A DNA stretch of 64,000 bases from JAFAGX01 sp035623335 (lineage in GTDB: Bacteria; Acidobacteriota; Terriglobia; Terriglobales; Acidobacteriaceae), in the NCBI GenBank assembly GCA_035623335.1, contig DASPTQ010000012.1, positions 7,972 to 71,971 on the forward strand. The letters are read 5' to 3'. This document shows, piece after piece, positions 45,305 to 54,191 of this stretch; the first letter of the stretch is position 1, and every line of letters starts with the position of its first letter. Position numbers and translations under genes: made by a program. The notes beneath the pieces were generated by a model, which saw nothing but the letters and a program-made list of their open reading frames with translations, ran no database searches and was not told where the DNA came from.

Positions 45305-46198
45305 ATGCAAGTTATAAAACAGATCACCCGGGCAGTGCTACTGCTAGTGGCCATTTCTATCGTAGTCAGAATTGCAGTTCCCAACCTGGGCTTCGCCGAA
45401 ACTCTCAAGACTGCCGACCACATCGCAGTCCAGAAAGTCACCAGGATTGGCGACGCTAGATCGCGCTTTGCAGCGAAGCAGATGGTGGCCGGGTGGTTGA
45501 AAGGCTTAGATCAAGGGATTCTGTGTTGGGTAAATAGTTTTGTTGCTGGACACCCCACGCAACACAAGATCATCGCGGGCATGGGCTCCAACGAGTTCTT
45601 CCGGGGCCTGCCGATATTCTTCCTGATCAGCGTCCTTTGGTTCTCGGCAAGAATTGACGAAGAGCGGCGAAGCCGTATGCTCGCGGGACTTATGGCAACG
45701 TGCGTGCTAACACTTTTTTCCGTATATCTCCAGTCGCATCTGTTCTGGCACTTGAGACCTCTGCTGAATTCAGGACTGCACTTAACGGTAAACCCAGAGG
45801 AGGCCTCGAGTTGGATCGGGTATCATGGGAACAACAGCTTCCCGAGCGATACGATGACGCTGTACTGGGGGCTGGCGGCGGTGGTATTCCTGGAGCGCAG
45901 ACGGTGGGGAGTACTTGCCTTTTTGTGGACGATCCTCATTATTGCCATCCCCCGCGTCTACACCGGCGTTCACTATCCGAGTGACATCGTGGCAAGCGCA
46001 ATGCTGGGTTCCCTCACCTGGTTTGTGGGAGCTTATCTGTCTCCCGCTAAAACGGTCGCCAAAAAGATTGTGCACGTCTTGTCTCCCTGGCCAGGGATGC
46101 TTGACACCAGCTTCGCCGTGATCATGGCCGATATGTTCAATCTCTTTGAGGGTACCCGGCATATCCTCAATGGCATGGTATCGGTTTTGAAGATGTGA
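45305..46198 (+). CDS. PAP2-superfamily membrane phosphatase
   Basis: A 297-residue membrane protein. The three phosphatase motifs are visible: C1 HLFWHLRP, C2 SFPSDT and C3 PRVYTGVHYPSDI. C2 normally reads PSGH; here Asp-Thr replace Gly-His, so the general acid histidine may be missing or moved. Family members release phosphate from undecaprenyl pyrophosphate or related lipids, which would recycle the carrier used in this locus. The ribosome site is AGGAGG. Two further polysaccharide genes follow. Confidence 0.8.
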   Translation: MQVIKQITRAVLLLVAISIVVRIAVPNLGFAETLKTADHIAVQKVTRIGDARSRFAAKQMVAGWLKGLDQGILCWVNSFVAGHPTQHKIIAGMGSNEFFRGLPIFFLISVLWFSARIDEERRSRMLAGLMATCVLTLFSVYLQSHLFWHLRPLLNSGLHLTVNPEEASSWIGYHGNNSFPSDTMTLYWGLAAVVFLERRRWGVLAFLWTILIIAIPRVYTGVHYPSDIVASAMLGSLTWFVGAYLSPAKTVAKKIVHVLSPWPGMLDTSFAVIMADMFNLFEGTRHILNGMVSVLKM

Positions 46199-46359
46199 TC
46201 GTCATTCTTCAAGAGTTGGAAGACCACCATACCACACAGCAATTTGTCACCCGCCCCCGGGCTGCTTGCGGGTGAAGTAGCCCTCGGCAAGGGGTACGCC
46301 ACGCCACGGGCGACGAAGTTTACGTACCGAGCAAGCTTTGCCACAGCGCGTGGAGGCAC

Positions 46360-47673
46360 ATGATGACTGCGCCAGCTAAAGCCAGTACTGCGGTAATCTC
46401 CCAGGTGGTTGCCTTTGTGATTCCTCTCCTGTTGGGTGTTTACTGGGCGCCAATTGGGATGGAATTTGAACTTAAAGCTTTCGTTCTGCGAGGCGCGATG
46501 GTCGTTCTAGGAACACTGCTGCTCGTTTTCTGGTTTCGTGCGCCGCTCACGCAAGCGGAAATTACGTTTGCCGCCCTCTTTGGCCTGCTTGCGGTGTTGC
46601 TCATCGTGCCCTCGCTGACAGCGACCGACCCGGCACGAGCGTTTAAGAATGCATTTAAGCTCGTACTGCTTTTCGCCATCGGACTGGCTATGGCGCGCGC
46701 CCTGCGGCACGGTAAGACGGCCAGAGCGTTTGGATATGCCATGTTGCTGGGCAGCGCTCTAACGGCTGCACTGCTCTTGTACACCTACATCGGACATATG
46801 GGGCTGTCTCTTCCCACCTATCAGGGACTTCGCGTCCTCAAGGGGGCGCTTAGCAAGGCAGGGCTTCCGCTGAATCCTGTATCCTTCACAACATTTTTCA
46901 TGTACTTGATTGGCTTGTGTCTGGTGCCTGCAAGACCGCTGACGCGGTGTCTGGGGGTTTTCGTATTCACCGTTTCGTCATTCCTCACCGGCTCCCGCGC
47001 CCCACTGGCTATCATGCTCGCAAGCGTGCTGGTCGCGACCACATTGCACTTGCTTCGGGCTCGATCTCTAGTCATGCGGGTGTCGGGGTGGGTTTCCGTG
47101 CTCTTGATGACTGCTGCCATCGCGGCATCCTTGCTCATGGTCGACTCACGAAAGATGCAAACCATCTCGGAGGGACGGACGGATCTTTGGTCGCTCGCCT
47201 GGTCCAAGTTTCTAGACAGGCCGCTCAGCGGCTATGGTTACGAGTCCTGGCGGGACGATTTGTCCTCACGTCTGGTCGGAGGGGAATATTTTCGCAAGGC
47301 AACCATCACCGATGGTGCCTACCACAACCAGTACATTACATTGCTCGCCGAGGAAGGTCTGGTTGGTTTCCTACCCGCAATCGTGATTATGTGGAAGCTT
47401 CTGCGCTGTTCCTGCTGGCTTGGGCGCAGGGACTGGATTCCCGCAATCAACCGGTACGTGATCATGCTGAGCTGTGTCTTCATGCTACTGCGCGCCGGAG
47501 TGGAAGTGCCCGGATTATTCGGCTTTGCCAACGATCCTGCTGACTATCTTGCCTATTGCTTTCTGGCGGTTGTGGTGAGCCGCATGTCGCTGCATGAAGA
47601 TCGGCGCCGCCTCACCGGAGTCCGCCAACCAGCGGACCGGCAATGCCTGTTCGCGACATCCGCCGCGAGCTAA
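46360..47673 (+). CDS. O-antigen ligase/polymerase-like membrane protein (Wzy/WaaL family)
   Basis: A 437-residue polytopic protein with about ten membrane helices and the family loop (SGYGYESWRDDL, then AYHNQYITLLAEEGLVGFL). The H-x-x-x-x-x-x-E-x-G pattern in that loop is typical of Wzy/WaaL proteins. It probably polymerises the flipped repeat units in the periplasm. The ribosome site GGAGG precedes ATG 46360. Confidence 0.88.
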   Translation: MMTAPAKASTAVISQVVAFVIPLLLGVYWAPIGMEFELKAFVLRGAMVVLGTLLLVFWFRAPLTQAEITFAALFGLLAVLLIVPSLTATDPARAFKNAFKLVLLFAIGLAMARALRHGKTARAFGYAMLLGSALTAALLLYTYIGHMGLSLPTYQGLRVLKGALSKAGLPLNPVSFTTFFMYLIGLCLVPARPLTRCLGVFVFTVSSFLTGSRAPLAIMLASVLVATTLHLLRARSLVMRVSGWVSVLLMTAAIAASLLMVDSRKMQTISEGRTDLWSLAWSKFLDRPLSGYGYESWRDDLSSRLVGGEYFRKATITDGAYHNQYITLLAEEGLVGFLPAIVIMWKLLRCSCWLGRRDWIPAINRYVIMLSCVFMLLRAGVEVPGLFGFANDPADYLAYCFLAVVVSRMSLHEDRRRLTGVRQPADRQCLFATSAAS

Positions 47674-47737
47674 CGGCAAGGTGGTTTCAGGGGCTCGACA
47701 TTGTTAACCCTATGTTTCTTAAGCAGGAGCGTTCGTC

Positions 47738-48586
47738 GTGAAAAGAAAGTTGTCGCATTGTGAGCTTAGCGGGTTCTTCGCCGCAATACTTGTAATCGCC
47801 GGCCTTGTTTTCGGAGGCCACCCCGCATGGGCCCAAGGGCCAAATCCGGAGACGCCGGTGCCTCCGCCACAGGCGGAAGGTTACAAGCTGGTGTTCGCGG
47901 ACGAGTTCGATAGATTTGATATCAGCCCAAACGGCCGGGGCGTCCATCGATGGTACGAGGGGGTGTGGTTTAACCGCCAACACGCGCCCCGGACAAATAT
48001 TTCTGCGGCCAATTCGGTGCTCTCCTTGAAGTGGGAACGCGGGCAGGGTGCGACAGACACGAGCATTAGCACCCTCTCCCGAGAGTTGCGGAGCTACGCC
48101 GCCTGGCGTTATGGCTACTTCGAAGCGCGGATGCGATGGGATGTGGTCAACGGCGCGTGGCCGGCCTTCTGGCTTATTCCTGTACAAGACGCTACCGGCC
48201 AGGACTTTTACAACGGCTCGAAGGAGTCAGGTGAGATCGATATTTTTGAGGGCCAAGGAGATCACCCGCATACCTTCTACGGTACGGTTCATGATTGGGT
48301 CAACCATCACGACCACGCAAGCAGGAACAATGCTTTTGCCTTGCCCGGTAACTTAGACTTCTCCCAGTTCCACGTCTACGGGTTGCTTTGGACGCCAGGG
48401 CAAGTGACCTGGTACCTGGACAACCAACCGCTGCACTCGGAGACTACGCCAGCCATCTTTGACCGGCAAGACTTCTTTCTCGTTCTTGGCATGCAGGAGG
48501 GAGAAGACTGGAGTGCCGGTAGTCTCTCGGGCGTAACCGCCGCCAGCATGACGTTGAGTGTCGATTGGGTGCGAGTATGGCAATAA
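47738..48586 (+). CDS. secreted GH16 glycoside hydrolase
   Basis: A 282-residue protein starting with GTG 47738 (AGGAG upstream). A signal peptide (ending AWAQG) precedes a GH16 jelly-roll domain with the catalytic motif GEIDIFEG (both Glu and Asp kept), the strand YFEARMRWD and the typical end VDWVRVWQ. It would cut beta-1,3 or beta-1,3/1,4 linkages. Its place after the polymerase suggests trimming or release of the exported polysaccharide, as known for similar loci. Confidence 0.9.
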   Translation: MKRKLSHCELSGFFAAILVIAGLVFGGHPAWAQGPNPETPVPPPQAEGYKLVFADEFDRFDISPNGRGVHRWYEGVWFNRQHAPRTNISAANSVLSLKWERGQGATDTSISTLSRELRSYAAWRYGYFEARMRWDVVNGAWPAFWLIPVQDATGQDFYNGSKESGEIDIFEGQGDHPHTFYGTVHDWVNHHDHASRNNAFALPGNLDFSQFHVYGLLWTPGQVTWYLDNQPLHSETTPAIFDRQDFFLVLGMQEGEDWSAGSLSGVTAASMTLSVDWVRVWQ

Positions 48587-48916
48587 TAGGGACCACCCAG
48601 GTCATGCGCCCGCGCCTGATCCAGCACCGCTTCGCACAGACCCTGCGTCACCTCGCTCGTAAGTAAACAATCCTCGGTTTTCCGTAAACACCGTACCGTC
48701 CAAGTCTCGCCCGCGGTCCCTAAACCACGAACCAGCGATACTCGAGGTTGTACCGGATCTGCTCCGCCAAGAGCTCGTCGAACGCGGAACAGGCGGCCAA
48801 AGCCGGGGTAGCACGGCAGCATCGGCGCCGCGCTTGTTTCTCCCCGGTTAGAACATACGCACGCGAACCCCCCAATCGCCCCCGCCGCCCGGACTGTCAG
48901 CCTCTCCCTGTGATCC
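48587..48916. other. intergenic stretch, no gene recognised
   Basis: About 330 bp before the activator element of the next operon. It contains only short shadow frames. Confidence 0.35.
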
Positions 48917-48954
48917 CTATCTGATCCGATAGCCCCGTCTCACCCCTGGGATAG
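48917..48954 (+). promoter_or_regulatory. upstream activator element before the ATP-grasp operon
   Basis: CTATC-TGATCC-GATAG (48917-48932) with a GGATAG half-site 32 bp after its start (48949-48954), the same layout as at 45047. Confidence 0.65.
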
Positions 48955-49060
48955 CTTTCGGCCCTTCTATCACAGAGAAGCGAACTCCTTCTGCTCCAAC
49001 CTTGCCGATAAGTTGTTGTAATCGCTTGCGTTTCGGCTTGCCTCTAGTTTGGTGGCCTTT

Positions 49061-49076
49061 TGGCGCGGTAGATGCT
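49061..49076 (+). promoter_or_regulatory. sigma-54 promoter of the ATP-grasp operon
   Basis: TGGCGC-GGTAG-ATGCT keeps the invariant GG and GC spacing and lies 144 bp after the start of the activator element and 89 bp before ATG 49166. Confidence 0.6.
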
Positions 49077-49165
49077 TTTGGAGAAGGCGTGACCGAATGC
49101 AGGTCACAAATCAGAATGCCATGAAAAGGTATTTCACCGAAATGAAAACCAGGAGACTCACAGAA

Positions 49166-50428
49166 ATGCAAAACCGAGCACAGTACGCCGCGAAGACGCC
49201 GGCAGTCATTGTCGAGGCCGATTTGTGCGGCCTCGGGGTCGCCCGCAGCTTAGGCCAAGCGGGAGTGCCCATTCATTTCGTGGATGGTAACGCGCGGCGT
49301 CCCGCCCTGCGCTCGCGATACGTGAGCGGGTCGATGGTGACTGCAACTTCCGGCCCGGGTGTGATCGACGCTCTTCTGGAATTGCAGGTGAAGCTCAATT
49401 GTCGTCCCGTGCTGTTCGCCAGGACCGACGAAATGGTTCGCACCATCTCGAAATACCGCGACCGGCTGGCGCCGGCCTTTCATTTTCGCCTGCCGGATGA
49501 CGATTGCGTTGGCAGTCTATTGCACAAGAAGTCCTTCCAGCAGATCGCAGAACGGTACGGATTTCCGATTCCGCGTGCCGCGGCAGTCTCGAAAGAGGAA
49601 GACCTTGCCAATCTTGCGCACATGAGATTTCCGGTGGTCATCAAACCCGGTGATACGAAGCTGTATTACAGCAGCTGCGCGCCGCGCATCCAGACGGCAG
49701 CAACGCGGGAGGAAGCCGAGGCCGCCTGCCGGGCGATCCTGCCGCAAGCGCCGGATTTGATCGTCCAGGAATGGATCGCAGGCGGCGAAAGCGACATTTA
49801 CTTCTGTCTGCAATATCGTGGCGAAAACGGAGCGACGATAAGCTCGTTTACCGGTCGCAAACTGCGGTGCTGGCCGCCTCTGACGGGAACTACGGCAAGC
49901 GCCACCGCCGCCCCTGAAGTGCAAGCAATCCTGGAACCTATGACTACGGAGTTTTTCAATAAAACCGGGTGTGTCGGCTTTTGCAGCATGGAATATAAAC
50001 GGGACCAGCGCACCGGCGAATTCTTCATGATCGAGCCGACTGTCGGCCGTGTCGACTGGCAGGAAGAAACCGCTACGGTGAATGGCGTGAATATCCCGCT
50101 CGCCGCCTATCGCTACGAACTCGGTTTACCGCTTCCGGCTGCGAAGCTGCCTCTCAAGCCTGTAATCTGGAGCTATACGCCATGGTGTTTGCGGTCCATG
50201 GCCGCCGCCAGGTCTTGGAGCAATTCCCGGCTGCCGCACGCCAGAGTCAAGGGCGCTAGCTGGCGCCTAGAAGACCCTCTTCCGGCTATCTTCGACTGTG
50301 CGCAAGTAGTCGCGAAATTATTTAGCTTTGCTCGATGGCGCGACATCTTTCGCCAGCAGCGGGTAAAGGGCAATCAGGCCCAAGAAACTCTTCCTCTTGC
50401 TTCAAAGCAAGGAATCCTGACCAACTAA
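49166..50428 (+). CDS. ATP-grasp enzyme of polysaccharide locus
   Basis: From ATG 49166 (AGGAG upstream), 420 residues. It opens with a Rossmann-like pre-ATP-grasp domain (PAVIVEADLCGLGVARSLG), followed by the ATP-grasp fold (RFPVVIKPGDTK, DLIVQEWIAGGESDIYF, and the metal-binding FFMIEPTVGRVDWQ). ATP-grasp ligases join a carboxylate to an amine or other nucleophile. In such loci they are thought to add an amino acid or similar group to a sugar; the substrates here are unknown. It is first in an operon with the FAD oxidoreductase and a glycosyltransferase. Confidence 0.82.
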   Translation: MQNRAQYAAKTPAVIVEADLCGLGVARSLGQAGVPIHFVDGNARRPALRSRYVSGSMVTATSGPGVIDALLELQVKLNCRPVLFARTDEMVRTISKYRDRLAPAFHFRLPDDDCVGSLLHKKSFQQIAERYGFPIPRAAAVSKEEDLANLAHMRFPVVIKPGDTKLYYSSCAPRIQTAATREEAEAACRAILPQAPDLIVQEWIAGGESDIYFCLQYRGENGATISSFTGRKLRCWPPLTGTTASATAAPEVQAILEPMTTEFFNKTGCVGFCSMEYKRDQRTGEFFMIEPTVGRVDWQEETATVNGVNIPLAAYRYELGLPLPAAKLPLKPVIWSYTPWCLRSMAAARSWSNSRLPHARVKGASWRLEDPLPAIFDCAQVVAKLFSFARWRDIFRQQRVKGNQAQETLPLASKQGILTN

Positions 50429-50441
50429 GGAGTATTAGACA

Positions 50442-51686
50442 ATGAAGAACTGCGATATTGCCGTTATCGGGGCCGGGCCTTACGGGCTTTCGGTGGCCGC
50501 CCATCTTCGGGCGCGTTCCCTAAACACACTCATCTTTGGCCAGCCCATGTCGTTCTGGGCCACACAAATGCCGGCGGGGATGCTGTTGCGCTCGCCGTGG
50601 GAAGCATCCAGTCTCTCGGATCCTAGCGGCAAGCTGACGCTAAAGCATTACCTCGAGAAAGATGGAAAAAAATGCGTTTCGCCCGTTCCGCGCGAGGACT
50701 TTGTCAATTATGGAGTGTGGTTTCAGCGTGAACTGGTTCCGGATGTGGATACTCGGAACGTTGATTGCGTCGTCCGGAAGAACGGCGGCTTCCATCTAAC
50801 GCTGGCCGATGGGGAGCAGATCAAGGCCTCGCGCGTTGTGGTCGCCACGGGTCAGGCGCCCTTCCGGCGGCGGCCGCGACAGTTTGACGGTTTGCCCAGT
50901 GCGCTGGCGTCGCATTCGTCCGAGCACAGCGATTTCGCGCCGTTCAAACATCGAAGGGTAGCGGTCATTGGGGCCGGACAAAGTGCGTTGGAATCGGCCG
51001 CCCTGCTCCATGAAGCGGGAGCAGAGGTCGAACTGCTGGTCCGGAACCCGGAGGTGCATTGGTTGGAAAACCACTTGGGACAAATCGGCCCGGTGACACG
51101 GCTGCTGTGGGTCAAGGCCGGGGTGAACCGGGTGGCGGCGCACCCGAACTACTTCCGGTATTTGCCCCGCTATTTCCATGAGAGATACAGCGCGCTTCGG
51201 CCGGCCGGTTCTGACTGGCTGCGGCCTCGTATCGAAGGGAAAGTACCCACGACCACCGGGCGAGTGGTGGCGTCGGCGAAACCCAGGAAGGATCAATTGG
51301 AGCTGACTTTGGATGACGGCTCCCAGCGCGTGGTGGATCATGTGTTGCTGGCGACGGGGTACTCTATAGATATCTCCCGCTACGAGTTTCTGGCCGCACC
51401 GTTGCTCGCTAGCATCGCCACCGTCCACGGTTTTCCCTACCTGAATGGCGGGTTTGAATGCTCTGTGCCCGGATTGCACTTTGCGGGTGCACCGGCGTCC
51501 TGGAGCTTCGGCCCCCTAATGAGATTCGTGGCCGGTGCAGAATGTGCAGCCCGCGCTATCGCTCGAAGAGCAATGCGAGGTCCTGCTGCAGCTGCTGATA
51601 TGGCACGGGTTCTGCGTCCCAGCCTGGAACGTAATCGGGCAATGGCGGTGTTCCCCACTGATCATCTGCCCGAAGGAAGTCATTAG
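50442..51686 (+). CDS. FAD-dependent oxidoreductase (flavin monooxygenase-like)
   Basis: A 414-residue protein with an N-terminal FAD-binding GAGPYG motif (VIGAGPYGLSVAAHL) and a second dinucleotide site (VAVIGAGQSALESAALL, about 169-185), plus the ATG motif LLATGY near residue 305. This is the layout of lysine/ornithine N-hydroxylase-like and related NAD(P)/FAD enzymes. Its substrate in this cluster is unknown. The gene lies 13 bp after the ATP-grasp gene, so the two may act in one modification. Confidence 0.8.
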   Translation: MKNCDIAVIGAGPYGLSVAAHLRARSLNTLIFGQPMSFWATQMPAGMLLRSPWEASSLSDPSGKLTLKHYLEKDGKKCVSPVPREDFVNYGVWFQRELVPDVDTRNVDCVVRKNGGFHLTLADGEQIKASRVVVATGQAPFRRRPRQFDGLPSALASHSSEHSDFAPFKHRRVAVIGAGQSALESAALLHEAGAEVELLVRNPEVHWLENHLGQIGPVTRLLWVKAGVNRVAAHPNYFRYLPRYFHERYSALRPAGSDWLRPRIEGKVPTTTGRVVASAKPRKDQLELTLDDGSQRVVDHVLLATGYSIDISRYEFLAAPLLASIATVHGFPYLNGGFECSVPGLHFAGAPASWSFGPLMRFVAGAECAARAIARRAMRGPAAAADMARVLRPSLERNRAMAVFPTDHLPEGSH

Positions 51687-51687
51687 C

Positions 51688-51864
51688 ATGGCTGAGTTAC
51701 ACGAGAATGCCGGGCGCCTGCTGGCAGTGGCAGCATTTGTGATCTATGCCTTCAGTGCCTGGTATTCCCTGGGCCGTGCGCTCGGGGCATCCAACACCAG
51801 GCGCTGTCGCTGTGATGGCGGGGAATCGCAGCCGCGCTTCATCGCCAGCGCGATTCCTGTGTAA
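51688..51864 (+). CDS. possible small membrane protein (58 residues)
   Basis: An ATG at 51688, one base after the previous stop, with GGAAG upstream, opens a 58-codon frame with one hydrophobic segment (LLAVAAFVIYAFSAWYSLG). It fits the tight operon spacing, but I do not recognise it and codon support is weak. Confidence 0.4.
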   Translation: MAELHENAGRLLAVAAFVIYAFSAWYSLGRALGASNTRRCRCDGGESQPRFIASAIPV

Positions 51865-51891
51865 GTAGCCCTTGGAGGAGAAAGAAAGGTA

Positions 51892-53136
51892 ATGAGAACC
51901 AAGTTTCGAGGAACGAACCTGGAGCGCGGACCGCGCGTCGTCATGCACACGTCAGACGGCAGCGGGTTTGGTCACTATGTGTCGGCGCTAGTGATAGCCT
52001 TGGCGAACGCACATGTTCCCGTCGTGTTGTTTTGCCCCGCTAATTCGTGGGACCAGCAGGAGGTTCAAGCCGCAGGCATCGAAGTGGTGCATGCGGCCAG
52101 CCGGGAAGATTCGCCGGCGGGACTCATGCAACGGCTGCTGAGGAACTTTAGATTTCTCATGCGGAGCGCCCTGGTGCAGTTCCGTCTGTCAAGGCGGGGC
52201 GACATTGTTCACTTTCAAGGAATGCTCCATCTCCCGTTAGGGTTCGTGTTCCTGTTTCTTGCAAAGCTGCGTGGCTGCTCTACTGTCCTTACGGCACACG
52301 ATCCCGTGCCCCACCGCTGGCGCCTGCCGAGCGGGCTCCGACGGTTGGAAAGCGGGATGTTAAAGTTCGCTTATCGCCTGGTCGATTGTGTCGTGGTACA
52401 CAATCGATTCGGGAAGAGCATCTTGGTTAGTGAGTTTAGCGTCCCGGAAGGTCGTATTGCCATCGTTCCCCACGGAGCCAACGGGCGACTGGAAGATAGA
52501 GCAAGTCCCTATCCCGCCTTCGACTGCCTGCGCCTGCTGGCCTTCGGCGATATTCGAGAGAACAAGGGTCTTCACTTGGCGATTCGGGCCGTCCAAATGG
52601 CCGCCTCCGGATTCCAGGTTCCGGTCTGCCTGACGATTGCCGGGCGCGCGCACGAGGCGGAGGTTGGGTACTGGGAGGAGTGCAAACACCTAATTGCCGT
52701 CCAACCCAAGGGGATTGAGATAATCGACCGTCGCATTCGTGAGGACGAACTCGAGCGGCTATTCGCGCGACATCATGCCGTGCTGCTTCCATACACAGGG
52801 TTCTTTTCAGAGAGCGGCGTCGCTACTCTGGCCCTGTCGCACTGCCGTCCTCTTCTTGCGACTGCCGGAGGAGGGCTGGGAGAGTTGATTGAGCAGGGCG
52901 GCGGCGGCATCCCTATCGCAGCGGCCACGCCCGAGTCCGTCGCCCGCGCCATCGAAACGGCTATAGCGTTGGGTCCAAAGAGATTGCAAGAGATGGGCGT
53001 AGAGGGTAACAGATTCCTGCGGAGAACGCGATCGTGGGACGTGGTTGCGCACCGTACGCTCGAGGTCTATTCCCGTTTGGCGCCCATCTCTGCCGCTCTA
53101 TGCCCGGAAGACAGCGAAGTCGCCAACGCACGTTAG
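51892..53136 (+). CDS. glycosyltransferase, GT4 family
   Basis: A 414-residue GT-B fold transferase. The N-terminal domain has HTSDGSGFGHYVSALV and the C-terminal domain has LLAFGDIRENKGLHLAI and FARHHAVLLPYTGFFSESGVATLAL, the donor-binding region with the E-x(7)-E type pattern. It adds one sugar from a nucleotide donor to the lipid-linked repeat unit. A strong ribosome site (GGAGGAG) precedes it. It is the last gene before the repeat-rich intergenic region. Confidence 0.88.
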   Translation: MRTKFRGTNLERGPRVVMHTSDGSGFGHYVSALVIALANAHVPVVLFCPANSWDQQEVQAAGIEVVHAASREDSPAGLMQRLLRNFRFLMRSALVQFRLSRRGDIVHFQGMLHLPLGFVFLFLAKLRGCSTVLTAHDPVPHRWRLPSGLRRLESGMLKFAYRLVDCVVVHNRFGKSILVSEFSVPEGRIAIVPHGANGRLEDRASPYPAFDCLRLLAFGDIRENKGLHLAIRAVQMAASGFQVPVCLTIAGRAHEAEVGYWEECKHLIAVQPKGIEIIDRRIREDELERLFARHHAVLLPYTGFFSESGVATLALSHCRPLLATAGGGLGELIEQGGGGIPIAAATPESVARAIETAIALGPKRLQEMGVEGNRFLRRTRSWDVVAHRTLEVYSRLAPISAALCPEDSEVANAR

Positions 53137-53309
53137 CCGAAGGATTCAATCAAGCACAAGGCAGGCAATTACCCCTTGAAAAAATCATTCGCCGTGGTTG
53201 AGTTCTGCCATGCGGTCGCGCCAAGGCGTTCAAACGATTGAGGAGGACTTGAGTTTTCGATCGCTCAGCAACGAATCGCGAAAACCGATAGCACTGGCGA
53301 ACGGATGCT

Positions 53310-53394
53310 CAAACCAGGCTTTGGGGACCCGACCCCGGGCCACCCTCGGGAATAGCAAAAATGCCCGCTTGTGCTCCTCCCCGAGACCCTGCTG
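53310..53394. repeat. direct repeat A, copy 1
   Basis: About 85 bp starting CAAACCAGGCTTTGGGGACC and ending CCCTGCTG, repeated with about 85 percent identity at 53649-53736. It is non-coding as far as I can see. It lies just before repeat B copy 1. Confidence 0.75.
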
Positions 53395-53396
53395 AA

Positions 53397-53591
53397 CACT
53401 ATCTGAATGGTTTGTCCCCACGGACTTTTGGGATAACTCAGAAACCGATTCAACGGGTGCACTTCATCGTCCCCTGTAAGAAATCGGACCTCAAGCGCCG
53501 GCACCCCTTCGACTTACACACAGCAAGCAGGACTCGTGAGAAAAGGCACCGGCTGGCACGCCTCTTGCTTCTCTCATTCCGTACGCGGCAA
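53397..53591 (+). repeat. direct repeat B, copy 1 (promoter module)
   Basis: About 190 bp closely matching 53961-54150. It contains CTATC-TGAATG-GTTTG (53399), a GGATAA half-site 32 bp later (53431) and a near-perfect sigma-54 promoter (53554). No gene follows directly; repeat A copy 2 comes next. Confidence 0.8.
53554..53569 (+). promoter_or_regulatory. consensus sigma-54 promoter in repeat B copy 1
   Basis: TGGCAC-GCCTC-TTGCT is a full match to the -24/-12 consensus. It lies 155 bp after the CTATC element. The nearest downstream gene is the glycosyltransferase at 54192, about 620 bp away. Confidence 0.8.
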
Positions 53592-53648
53592 GGGCGACAT
53601 CGTAATTCTCAAGGTTGAAGCAGCGTCCAGGCCGGAGTCCCCAAATGT

Positions 53649-53736
53649 CAAACCAGGCTTTGGGGACCCGACCCCCGGACGACCCTCGGCAGTAGGCAAA
53701 AATGAACCACCTGTGCTCCTCCCCAAGAACCTGCTG
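53649..53736. repeat. direct repeat A, copy 2
   Basis: A second copy of repeat A, starting CAAACCAGGCTTTGGGGACC and ending AACCTGCTG. The stretch 53737-53960 that follows holds no recognised gene. Confidence 0.75.
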
Positions 53737-53960
53737 CAAACACAATTTCGCGCAGCGCAATGAGGTGGTGGGCAGCCTGTCCGCGCCGAGGCCGAGTTGG
53801 CGTGACCGAGTGGCGACCGGAATCCACCGAGGCCCCGCCTGAGACGGGCGAGAGATGTTCTTCAGCTTCTCAGGTACCTCGTGCCGGTTTGAGGCAAAAC
53901 CTCGTTTAGGATTTTCATGATCGGGATTCTCGCCATCGCTAGGCGAACGCGCTCCACCCG

Positions 53961-54150
53961 CACTATCTGAATGGTTTGTCCCCATAGACTTTTGGATAAC
54001 TCAGAAACCGATTCAACCGGTGCACCTCCTACTCTCCTGTAATGAATCGGGCCGCAAGCGCCGCCACCGCTTGGACTTACACACTGCAAGCAGGACTGAT
54101 GAGAAAAGGCGCCAGCTGGCATGCGTCGTGCGTCTCTCATGCGCGAGACA
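53961..54150 (+). repeat. direct repeat B, copy 2 (promoter module)
   Basis: A second copy of repeat B with the CTATC element (53963), a GGATAA half-site 31 bp later (53994) and a -24/-12 site (54117). It directly precedes the glycosyltransferase operon at 54192. Confidence 0.8.
54117..54132 (+). promoter_or_regulatory. sigma-54 promoter of the glycosyltransferase/deacetylase operon
   Basis: TGGCAT-GCGTC-GTGCG keeps GG and GC at correct spacing but is weaker than the copy at 53554. It lies 59 bp before the chosen ATG at 54192. Confidence 0.6.
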
Positions 54151-54191
54151 AATTCGAAAGGACTTTAAGCAAGGTAACAGCAATCACGACC

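Noticed and set aside
46290..46306. CGGCAAGGGGTACGCC as a sigma-54 promoter before the polymerase gene
   Set aside because: The spacing fits, but three key bases differ from consensus and no TATC-N6-GATA element precedes it; the gene can be read from the promoter at 45200.
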